Source: CAZZBK01 sp964652155
Lineage (GTDB): Bacteria; Planctomycetota; Planctomycetia; Pirellulales; PNKZ01
Direction: 5' to 3'
NCBI GenBank assembly: GCA_964652155.1
Contig: CAZZBK010000079.1
Coordinates: 1-28,188, forward strand
DNA length: 28,188 nt
Below are positions 16,179-22,554 of this stretch, piece after piece. Numbering within the stretch: the first letter of the stretch is position 1; each line of letters begins with the position of its first letter. Both the position numbers and the translations under genes were made by a program. The notes beneath the pieces are model-generated. The model had not been told where the DNA came from. It made no database searches and worked only from the letters and a program-made list of their open reading frames with translations.

Positions 16179-16562
16179 CTAGCGCACGAAGCTGACCGTG
16201 CGGAAGCCACGATTGATGCTCGAGGTCTTCGGGGCCGGCGGAGCGGCCGGCTTCTTGTCGTCAGCCTTCGGAGCGGCAGCCGGGGCAGCACCGCTGCACG
16301 GCTTCGGGCAGCAGCAAGCCTTCGGAGCGCAGCAGGCCGGAGCACAGCAGCGAGCACGCAGGCGAGCGAACAAGCCACCGCAGCAGCCGTCGCAACGATC
16401 CTTGTGGCACTTGTGGCAAGCGGTGCAGCTGCCCTTGCAGGCGTCTGAGCACGAGCACGAGCAGCCGTGGCCGGCGACGGCCTTGCTGCTCTCGCCACCC
16501 AACAACACAATACCGACGACCGCGAAGAACATCGCGAGTCCGAGAACAAATGCACGATTCAT
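16179..16562 (-). CDS. Very Cys-rich small secreted protein
   Basis: Of 127 residues 18 are cysteine. Residues 1-30 are a signal peptide or anchor (MNRAFVLGLAMFFAVVGIVLLGG). Residues 33-62 hold a CSCSCSDACKGSCTACHKCHK block with His and Lys, then a linker GGLFARLRAR, then CCAPACCAPKACCCPKPC. The C-terminal 35 residues are an Ala/Pro/Lys linker ending INRGFRTVSFVR. AGGAGG six bases before the ATG gives a strong start. It has its own terminator at 16030-16069 and probably its own promoter at 16770-16797. Metal binding (Cys with His), disulfide cross-linking in the envelope, or a precursor for modification are all open. It sits directly upstream of the HTTM operon on the same strand. Confidence 0.8.
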   Translation of the reverse strand: MNRAFVLGLAMFFAVVGIVLLGGESSKAVAGHGCSCSCSDACKGSCTACHKCHKDRCDGCCGGLFARLRARCCAPACCAPKACCCPKPCSGAAPAAAPKADDKKPAAPPAPKTSSINRGFRTVSFVR

Positions 16563-16769
16563 GAATTCCTCCTAACAAACTAAAACAGGTACCGTACCGT
16601 AAAAACACGTGGCCGTTCTAAACCTAGGAGCGCCTCTCGAACAACGGCCGTTTGGAGAGGAGCCGGTTAACCGCGTCCCGCCCTATCAGCTGAACCCACT
16701 TTTCTCGGATAGCCCTGTGAACTTTACCGATTACGTGAAATACAACCGACGTAGCAGGCTAGGTTGAAT

Positions 16770-16797
16770 AAGCTAGCACCGGTAAAGTCTATGTCAA
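16770..16797 (-). promoter_or_regulatory. Putative promoter of the Cys-rich gene
   Basis: On the minus strand a consensus TTGACA is followed after 16 bases by TAGCTT, a weak -10 box. It would give a leader of about 200 bases. Confidence 0.35.
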
Positions 16798-16906
16798 GTA
16801 CCGACGTTATCGGTCAAGGACTTTGGGTGCCAAGCGTGACATGCGTTATCTGCGTCAAGTTGGCATTCAACTCTAAGCGACAATCTCAACGCCAACCCCA
16901 TAAAAC

Positions 16907-16948
16907 AAAAAAAGACAGGGTTCGCCAGACCTCTGGAGAACCCTGTCT
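16907..16948 (-). terminator. Intrinsic terminator after the lipoprotein gene
   Basis: On the minus strand AGACAGGGTTC pairs perfectly with GAACCCTGTCT, with a further inner CCAGA/TCTGG pair, and the stem is followed by seven T. It is about 70 bases past the stop at 17020. Confidence 0.9.
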
Positions 16949-17019
16949 TGTCTGCAATCGTTGCAACGGGCAGGACCGGAATGATCCGGATCGACCGTCG
17001 TCAAGTCATTCTATAGCAA

Positions 17020-17754
17020 CTACTTAAGCTGCGGATTGGCCGTCGTGCCCGGGCGGACCGCTTGGATCGCATCCGGAGCTACGCCCGAGGGCGGAGCAAC
17101 TCCCGCCGGGACTTGCGACGCGGTACCGGGTGCGGGCGCTCCCGTCCCAGGAGCACCTGCAGCCACTGCCCCCTGGGGGGCAGGTTCGATCGGCTTGGCC
17201 GACGGATCGGTCGCTCGTTTAATCGCCAAATCGTTAATCTGCTGAAATTTGGCGAGCATGTCCTGCGGATCTTCAAAATTGAAGTACACGACATCGAGGT
17301 CCTCAAAGGGCGTGATCCCCATGCCGACGATTCGCCAGCCCTCGGCCTCTTTGTGGATCATCCACACGATCTCATCGGTCTTCGGCTTGCCCGTGTCGTC
17401 GATGTCGGTCCACTTGCTGGCGACATAGGCCCCTTGGTCGTTGGCGTCGCCGACGAGCTTGCACTCGCCGACTTCGTACTTGGCGGTCTCGCTCCCTTGC
17501 GGGGCGACTTGCAGGTCGTACTTCTTTGTGTTCTCGACCGAGAGCTTGGTCAGCAAGGCCTCGGCGGTTCGATCGTCACCTTTGCACACAGCGGCCAAGA
17601 ACCGATCGATGACCTGTTCGGGCTTGAGGTCGGCCGGAATCACGACGGCCGGTGCCTTGGCGACTTCGCCTTGCGGAGCGCTGCTCCCCGAGCAACCCGT
17701 CAGGGCCACGGCAATCAACAGACCCACGCTTAAAAACCAACGGACGCCATCCAT
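17020..17754 (-). CDS. Lipoprotein with NTF2-like-looking domain
   Basis: The 244-residue product has a clear lipobox, LIAVALTGC with Cys21. Residues about 45-170 (PADLKPEQVIDRFLAAVCKGDDRTAEALLTKLS, then strands with a WMIHKEAEGWRIVGM segment) look like the helix-then-sheet order of NTF2-like or DUF4878 domains, which start with a helix followed by accumulating strands and a W+I motif. The last 55 residues are a Gly/Ala/Pro/Thr-rich tail. AGGAG about nine bases before the ATG supports the start. It is a single-gene unit with a terminator at 16907-16948. Domain assignment is by pattern only. Confidence 0.75.
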   Translation of the reverse strand: MDGVRWFLSVGLLIAVALTGCSGSSAPQGEVAKAPAVVIPADLKPEQVIDRFLAAVCKGDDRTAEALLTKLSVENTKKYDLQVAPQGSETAKYEVGECKLVGDANDQGAYVASKWTDIDDTGKPKTDEIVWMIHKEAEGWRIVGMGITPFEDLDVVYFNFEDPQDMLAKFQQINDLAIKRATDPSAKPIEPAPQGAVAAGAPGTGAPAPGTASQVPAGVAPPSGVAPDAIQAVRPGTTANPQLK

Positions 17755-17819
17755 GGCGATGATCTCCTGACACGAGTGAACGATGAAATGGACGCTCTCC
17801 GAGCCGATGCGCGGGGGAG

Positions 17820-17848
17820 AGTTTCGCAGGATCGACTGCGGGGGTCAA
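17820..17848 (-). promoter_or_regulatory. Weak promoter candidate for the lipoprotein gene
   Basis: On the minus strand TTGACC and GAAACT lie 17 bases apart, 65 bases before the start codon. The -10 box is poor. Confidence 0.3.
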
Positions 17849-17887
17849 GACAAGATCGCGGCCCGTGCTAGCAGGGGGAAGGGGCAT

Positions 17888-17983
17888 TCGTTAGCCGCGA
17901 CGCGCAGCGGAGCGCGTAACCGTGGGCGTTACTGGCGATACGCTGCCATGTCTACGCGCTCCGCTGCGCGTCGCGGCTAACGA
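17888..17983. repeat. Perfect 31-bp inverted repeat element
   Basis: Arms 17888-17918 and 17953-17983 are exactly complementary over 31 bases (core GCCGCGACGCGCAGCGGAGC) and enclose 34 bases. No transposase is inside, so it is a hairpin or miniature element. Part of the arm and spacer (CCACGGTTACGCGCTC) recurs at 20490-20505. It lies between the NTPase gene and the lipoprotein gene. Confidence 0.85.
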
Positions 17984-17993
17984 CAGAAGCTCC

Positions 17994-19484
17994 TCACCCC
18001 GCCCCCAAGCCTCGATCAAACGCCTCTTGATCGCGCTGATACAACGCCAGTTGCGACTCGAATGTCCCGCTCGAGATCCGCCATTGCGGGTTCTCGTCGG
18101 TGTAGGCGTTGGCATGGGCGACGAAGACCCGGTAGAGGAATTTGAACAAATGCCGTGGCACGCGTAGCGTCCGCAGGCCTTCGATCAAGCGGCGGTCGCT
18201 GACGTCGTCGTCGAACAACGAGCGGAGCGACGGATTTTTCCCCGCCGCGGCACAGGCCTTCAGCCGGGCATTGGCCACATCGTACAACGCCTCGCCCGTC
18301 CATTCGAGCGATGGGATCATGTTCTGCTTGTCGAGCCGGGCCCGCTGATAAAACTCCCGATCCTCGCGGTCAATAAAGTACGACAACTCGATGGGTAACA
18401 GCAGCTTGAATCCAATCCCCGGGTGTTTGAGGAACTTGTTGTCGAGCATCGGCCAAAGCAAGGCCCGCATCTGGTCAGGCGACCCGTTCACCAAATGCGG
18501 CTCGTCCAGCCGGTCGACAATGACCAGCACGCTGGCCACCCCCAGGGCATCGAGCACCCCTTGGAATTTTCGCAGCAGCTCGTAGCGATCGTCGGTTCGT
18601 TCTTTGTCGGGGAGCGGTTGGCCGGCCAACTCGTCGTTCGTAAAGTGCATGAGCACCTGCCGCAACGGGTTGGCCTCGTGCTGCACCACGCGCAACTGCT
18701 GCGTGATGCCCCGCGCGCGCCACAGCCATTTGCCGGTGCGTGCCAACCACGGCACCCAGAGCAGTGCCACGACCAAATACGGCCAGGGGGTAAACAGCAC
18801 GTCCCAACGCTGCTGCCAAATGATGAGCGCCGCCACGGCCAGCGTCGTCAACCAACCGAGCGCGACGGTCCACTGCGACCGCCAAGTGCGAAACCGCAGC
18901 TTGCGACGCAGCCGATGCCACCGTTGCCTAAACGGCTCGGCCGTCGATTGATCGTAACACGCGGCCAACAACAGCAGATCACGCGCTTGATGCCGGTTGA
19001 GTCGCGTGACGTCGACATTGCCCAACCCCCGGGCCGTCACGGTGTCTTTCTGGCCGTTGAGGATCGTGTCGACCAACTGCGTTGTCCCCAGCACGAGGAT
19101 CGCGTCCATGTGGTCCCACAATCGCCAGTGCGACAGCACGCGGTCGCCACGCTGTTGCCGACGGCTGAGCTTGTTGCAGAACTGATTCAGCAGCGGGTTG
19201 AAGTCGTCGTACTCGATGACCAGCGTGCGGCGGTCGGGGTGTTCCTGGTTGTATCGCGCCACATGCCGCACGATCTGCAACCGCATGGCGGTCTTGCCCG
19301 CCCCTTTCTCACCAAACACGACCGACGTGGCCGGATCGCCCGGGTCACCGTAGATTTTGTCCCAGGTCGGATGGTACGTGCTCGAGATGCAATGCTCTTT
19401 GAACACGGGGTCGGTCTGAGCGTCTTCCTCGGCAAACGGATTCGCGACCACGCCGTGATGGTCGAGGAACTGCTGAATTTTCAT
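17994..19484 (-). CDS. KAP-like membrane-associated P-loop NTPase
   Basis: The 496-residue protein has Walker A at 58-65 (GEKGAGKT) and a Walker B-like strand at 319-328 (VLVIVDRLDE). Between them, at about 205-224 and 234-250, are two hydrophobic helices (WTVALGWLTTLAVAALIIW; PWPYLVVALLWVPWLA) flanked by basic residues. Membrane helices inserted between Walker A and B are the defining layout of KAP NTPases. The N-terminus MKIQQFLDHHGVVANPFAEEDAQ resembles planctomycete ATPases that open with a NPF motif. The C-terminal third (YDVANARLKACAA, LRVPRHLFKFLYRVF) looks like an AAA-type lid. No Shine-Dalgarno site is evident. No partner gene is adjacent. Signalling or phage defence are known for relatives; neither is shown here. 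Confidence 0.72.
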   Translation of the reverse strand: MKIQQFLDHHGVVANPFAEEDAQTDPVFKEHCISSTYHPTWDKIYGDPGDPATSVVFGEKGAGKTAMRLQIVRHVARYNQEHPDRRTLVIEYDDFNPLLNQFCNKLSRRQQRGDRVLSHWRLWDHMDAILVLGTTQLVDTILNGQKDTVTARGLGNVDVTRLNRHQARDLLLLAACYDQSTAEPFRQRWHRLRRKLRFRTWRSQWTVALGWLTTLAVAALIIWQQRWDVLFTPWPYLVVALLWVPWLARTGKWLWRARGITQQLRVVQHEANPLRQVLMHFTNDELAGQPLPDKERTDDRYELLRKFQGVLDALGVASVLVIVDRLDEPHLVNGSPDQMRALLWPMLDNKFLKHPGIGFKLLLPIELSYFIDREDREFYQRARLDKQNMIPSLEWTGEALYDVANARLKACAAAGKNPSLRSLFDDDVSDRRLIEGLRTLRVPRHLFKFLYRVFVAHANAYTDENPQWRISSGTFESQLALYQRDQEAFDRGLGAG

Positions 19485-19520
19485 GCACGGTTCCGTGTGC
19501 TGGACTCACGACAAGTAACT

Positions 19521-19542
19521 CCCTTCTCCCAAAGAGAGAGGG
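19521..19542. repeat. Partial copy of the REP-like unit
   Basis: CCCTTCTCCC-AA-AGAGAGAGGG is a single hairpin of the type that ends the composite repeat starting 14 bases further on. Confidence 0.5.
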
Positions 19543-19555
19543 ATTTTCATTCACC

Positions 19556-19728
19556 CCTTCTCCCTCCGAGAGAAGGTGGCGGCGTAGCCGCCGGATGAGG
19601 GTGGCTCGCAGCGTCATTCGGCTTCGCGCTCGGTCATAGCGGCTTCGCGCTCTGCACGCGCGCATACCAACTCACGCTGCGCTCCACCCTCACCCGGCCT
19701 TCGGCCACCCTCTCCCAAAGGGAGAGGG
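19556..19728. repeat. Composite REP/BIME-like repeat, copy B
   Basis: Same design as 5047-5185. The left unit has hairpins CCTTCTCCC/GAGAGAAGG (19556-19576) and GGCGGC-GTA-GCCGCC (19578-19592), then TGAGGGTGG. The inverted right unit has CCACCCTCA, GGCC-TTC-GGCC (19696-19706) and a perfect CCCTCTCCC-AAA-GGGAGAGGG (19708-19728). The middle contains CGGCTTCGCGCTC twice (19619 and 19640). Confidence 0.85.
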
Positions 19729-19740
19729 ATTTTCAAAGAC

Positions 19741-20310
19741 TTATTTCAGCTTCAGCCCTTCAATCATCTTGTTGAAGTTGGCCTCGTGCATCGCGACGGT
19801 CTTGGCCGGACCATAGAACTTCACGAAGTAGTTGCCCGCCTTCTTCGTCTGAATGATCGCCGCAATCATGCGGTAGTTCGGTCGCTCGACCCCTTTGCCG
19901 GGCACGAACGGGCCGGGCTTGTCCTCATACGTGCCGGTCACGTCCACGATCACCACATCGCAACCGCCTGAGGTCGTGTTGCGGACTTTCGCTTTCTCGC
20001 GGGTGCTCGTGCCGTCGGGCTGGATGAACTGACCGCACCAGCGATTGATGTTGTCTTCAATGCTGCCGCCGGCCCCCATGACCGTCGCGCGACCGGGCAG
20101 TTCGTCCCCTTCGGCCGCCTTGGCTTCAAACTCGGCCTCGATGATCCGCACGCGCGGCTGCTTCTTGGTCCAGCCGGCCGGTACTGGCATCGAGTACGCC
20201 CCTTCGGCGATCTCGTAAAATACGTCCTCGGCACTCACAGCCGAAGTGCTGAGCAGCGACGAGGCGACCAGAGCCGCCGCAACGAGAAGGTTGGTTCGAC
20301 ACAACCGCAT
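19741..20310 (-). CDS. Secreted protein of unknown function
   Basis: The 189-residue product has a signal peptide (MRLCRTNLLVAAALVASSLLSTSAVSAED). The mature part starts VFYEIAEGAYSMPVPAGWTKKQP and includes INRWCGQFIQPDGTS, GGCDVVIVDVTGTYEDKPGPF and YRMIAAIIQTKKAGNYFVKFYGP, ending in a helix EANFNKMIEGLKLK. The layout (a PAGW motif early, TG-Y and a K-F-GP segment late) recalls proteins annotated only as hypothetical in planctomycetes. GGGAGATG before the ATG supports the start, and a good promoter lies at 20396-20424. Its stop is 12 bases from repeat copy B. Function cannot be given. Confidence 0.8.
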   Translation of the reverse strand: MRLCRTNLLVAAALVASSLLSTSAVSAEDVFYEIAEGAYSMPVPAGWTKKQPRVRIIEAEFEAKAAEGDELPGRATVMGAGGSIEDNINRWCGQFIQPDGTSTREKAKVRNTTSGGCDVVIVDVTGTYEDKPGPFVPGKGVERPNYRMIAAIIQTKKAGNYFVKFYGPAKTVAMHEANFNKMIEGLKLK

Positions 20311-20647
20311 GGTTCATCTCCCGAGCAAAGGGTGCAAATCGAGCCGACTTCGCGTCCGGCCCAGATAGGTGGTCAACGACGATCAACGGCCGCCTATTCT
20401 AGTCTCTGTCGCGTTCCACTCCAACCGGCAAGCTGGGGAAAGTGCGAAGTGCTGAGTGCTCAGTGGAAGAACGCTGAAGCGACGCGCGCCACGGTTACGC
20501 GCTCGGCTCCAGGGGCTATTGATCCTCAGATAACCAGCTTCGCAGGCCGAGCAATGCGAGGCCGGTATTAATCGGACTCCCGCTGGTCGTCCTACTTAAC
20601 TTAATGAACTGAAACTCAATAACGAACCGGCCGATCAACCCGCGAGC
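20311..20647. other. Spacer with promoter and repeat remnants
   Basis: This 337-base stretch holds the promoter at 20396-20424, a short AGTGCTGAGTGCTCAGT segment near 20448-20464 and a fragment at about 20490-20505 that matches part of the 17888 element. No gene is supported. Confidence 0.5.
20396..20424 (-). promoter_or_regulatory. Putative promoter of the secreted-protein gene
   Basis: On the minus strand TTGGAG and TAGAAT (five of six consensus bases) are 17 bases apart, about 85 bases before the start codon at 20310. Confidence 0.5.
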
Positions 20648-21043
20648 TTAGCCTGCGGCGGCTTTCATCTCGGCCAACTGCTGCGCGGTGCCGACGAGTC
20701 GGTCCCAATGCTCGATGATGTAGGCCGGCGGACCGCCAACCTGCGCGACCACTTGCGCCAACTCCTCGGTCGGCACCATTTCGATCGCGTCCCAAGGACA
20801 GACCTTCAGGTCGTATGGGTTCGTCTTTTTGCCCGGGATGTGCACGCACACCTCGCAACCCACGCAGCGCTCGAAATCGATCTCGCACCAGCTTTGCAGA
20901 TTGTGGAACTGGTCGTACTGCTGAATCTTGTTGATGCAGTCGACAGGACAGACCTCAAGACACGACTCGCAGCCGGTGCAGTTGTCGGCATTGATGACGG
21001 CGATCTCTTTGGGCAGTTTCTTGCGAGGGCCTGCTTTGGCCAT
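20648..21043 (-). CDS. Ferredoxin with two [4Fe-4S] motifs and an unusual second spacing
   Basis: This 131-residue electron carrier has motif I CxxCxxCxxxCP at Cys22, 25, 28 and 32 (CTGCESCLEVCP) with an extra Cys36. Motif II starts Cys60, 63 and 66 (CVGCEVC), but the last ligand, Cys82 (KVCP), comes 15 residues later instead of three; the inserted piece is VHIPGKKTNPYDLKV. Another Cys53 precedes motif II. A 45-residue helical tail follows. AAGGA eight bases before the ATG at 21043 fixes the start; the frame continues upstream to 21226 but that part crosses a repeat. It lies downstream of lysA, separated by the hairpin at 21146. The redox partner is not in the window. Confidence 0.9.
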   Translation of the reverse strand: MAKAGPRKKLPKEIAVINADNCTGCESCLEVCPVDCINKIQQYDQFHNLQSWCEIDFERCVGCEVCVHIPGKKTNPYDLKVCPWDAIEMVPTEELAQVVAQVGGPPAYIIEHWDRLVGTAQQLAEMKAAAG

Positions 21044-21145
21044 CGGTGTGTCCTTACCAAGTTCGTGAAGTTTTTCACATGTCCCGCTGTGTAATCTTAG
21101 GCAATGATCGGCTCGCGGCCAACGGCTCCTGCGATCGATTTCCAA

Positions 21146-21214
21146 AGAGCGTCTAACAAAATGGCAGCGGAGAGGGGGACAGACCCAGTCCCCAGCCTTT
21201 TTGTTAGACGCTCT
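21146..21214. repeat. Long hairpin element, 16-bp perfect arms
   Basis: Arms 21146-21161 (AGAGCGTCTAACAAAA) and 21199-21214 are exactly complementary. The inside has a GGGGAC...GTCCCC pair. It starts 13 bases after the lysA stop on the minus strand and may act as a terminator there. Its build resembles 3508-3549. Confidence 0.8.
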
Positions 21215-21227
21215 AAGTTTAATCAAA

Positions 21228-22523
21228 TCATAGACTTGGAATGCTCTCGCCGCGCATCAAATCGGCATAGCTTTGCCGCTCACGGATCCGATGGCTCTGG
21301 CCGTCGAGCAGCATCACCTCGGCCGCCAGCGGCTTGCTGTTGTAGTTGCTCCCCATCGCAAATCCATATGCCCCCGCGTTTTCAATCACCAGCAGGTCAC
21401 CAATCTCGGCCTCGGGCAGCGGACGGCTACAGACAAAGCCCCCCTCGGCTTGGGTGAAGATGTCGCCACTCTCGCACAACGGGCCACCCACCACGGCGTT
21501 GATCGAGCCACGCCGGGCCTCGGGATGCTTGGGGCACACGGCCATCGGGTGATGCGAGCCGTACAGGATCGGCCGAGCCAAATTGTTAAAGCCGGCGTCG
21601 AGCAGGTAGAATACATTACTCCCCATCTGCTTGATCGCCCGAATCTCGCTCACGAGATACCCGCTTTCGCAGACCAAGTATCGCCCTGGCTCAAGTTCCA
21701 ACCGCACAGGATGCCCGAACGCCTCTTGCAGCCTGTTGCGCGTGGCGTTCCACAGATCGTAATACGTTTCGAGGTCGACGAACGTATCGCCGGCCTTGTA
21801 GGGCACGGGCAAACCGCCCCCGGCACTGATGGTCGTGAGCGATCGGCCCACCTGCTGCGCGATGGTCTTCATCGAGCTGCACACTTGCGAAAGATGCTCC
21901 AAGTCGGTGCCCGAGCCAATATGCAAATGCAACCCCGTCACGGTAATGCCATTCTGATCGGCGAGCCGCAGGCAGTGGTCGAGCTGTTCGTGCCAGATGC
22001 CGTGCTTCGATTGTTCTCCGCCGGTGTTGGTCTTTTGGCTGTGACCATGCCCGAAGCCGGGATTGATACGCAGCGTGATGTTCGCGCCCGGCTTGCGGGC
22101 CCCGAGTTGTTCGATCATGTCGGGGGAGCCGCAATTGACGTGCAGGTCGTGTTTCACGACCAAGTCGAGCGCGTCGCGGTCGAAGATGTCGGCGGTGTAG
22201 ACGATCGGCGGCACGTCGCCATGCGGTTTGAATCCGGCCGCCAGGGCGCGATGAATTTCGCCGGCGCTTACGGCGTCGACCACGACACCATGTTTGCGCA
22301 TGAGCGAGAGGATGGCGATATTCGAGCAGGCCTTCTGCGCGTAGCGCACGACATCAAAGGCCTGGAGGTCCTGGATGCGGCGGATGATCGTGTTGCCGTC
22401 GTAGATGTAGGTCGGCGTGCCGTATTGCTGCGCCAGGGCATGCAACGATTGGCCGGCAATCTCGCTCCGCAGGGTCGGAAAATCGTCGGCCGTCGCCGCG
22501 CGGCGAATATCAAGGGTGGGCAT
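21228..22523 (-). CDS. lysA: Diaminopimelate decarboxylase, E. coli type
   Basis: This PLP enzyme makes lysine from meso-diaminopimelate in the cytoplasm. The PLP lysine is in RYAQKACSN; further landmarks are NPGFGHGHSQKTNTGGE, HLHIGSGTDLEH, ISAGGGLPVPY, LELEPGRYLV, and the active-site CES of GGPLCESGDIFTQ. These motifs match, from memory, E. coli LysA far more closely than the common LysA of Bacillus or actinobacteria, including the QKACSN and HSQKTNTGGE variants. The length, about 431 residues, is normal. An ATG at 22535 is four codons further upstream; neither start has a clear Shine-Dalgarno site. The gene starts only 31 bases after the stop of the metallopeptidase-like gene and is probably co-transcribed with it. 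No lysR-type regulator is seen. Confidence 0.96.
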   Translation of the reverse strand: MPTLDIRRAATADDFPTLRSEIAGQSLHALAQQYGTPTYIYDGNTIIRRIQDLQAFDVVRYAQKACSNIAILSLMRKHGVVVDAVSAGEIHRALAAGFKPHGDVPPIVYTADIFDRDALDLVVKHDLHVNCGSPDMIEQLGARKPGANITLRINPGFGHGHSQKTNTGGEQSKHGIWHEQLDHCLRLADQNGITVTGLHLHIGSGTDLEHLSQVCSSMKTIAQQVGRSLTTISAGGGLPVPYKAGDTFVDLETYYDLWNATRNRLQEAFGHPVRLELEPGRYLVCESGYLVSEIRAIKQMGSNVFYLLDAGFNNLARPILYGSHHPMAVCPKHPEARRGSINAVVGGPLCESGDIFTQAEGGFVCSRPLPEAEIGDLLVIENAGAYGFAMGSNYNSKPLAAEVMLLDGQSHRIRERQSYADLMRGESIPSL

Positions 22524-22554
22524 GGGAAAGACCATTCCAAAGAGAAATAAACAA

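Larger units (their letters stand above)
16563..17019. other. Spacer: leader, promoter and terminator, minus strand
   Basis: No gene is supported in these 457 bases. On the minus strand they hold the terminator of the 17020-17754 gene, a putative promoter at 16770-16797 and a leader of about 200 bases for the Cys-rich gene. The leader has a hairpin at 16633-16660 (CCTCTC ... AACGGCCGTT ... GGAGAGG). Confidence 0.5.

Noticed and set aside
18423..19598. 391-codon plus-strand frame opposite the KAP-like NTPase
   Set aside because: The minus-strand product has Walker motifs and membrane helices; the plus-strand product is Arg/Gln-rich without any motif and runs into repeat DNA.
21273..22550. 425-codon plus-strand frame opposite lysA
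   Set aside because: lysA on the minus strand is unmistakable; the opposite frame is a codon-bias shadow.
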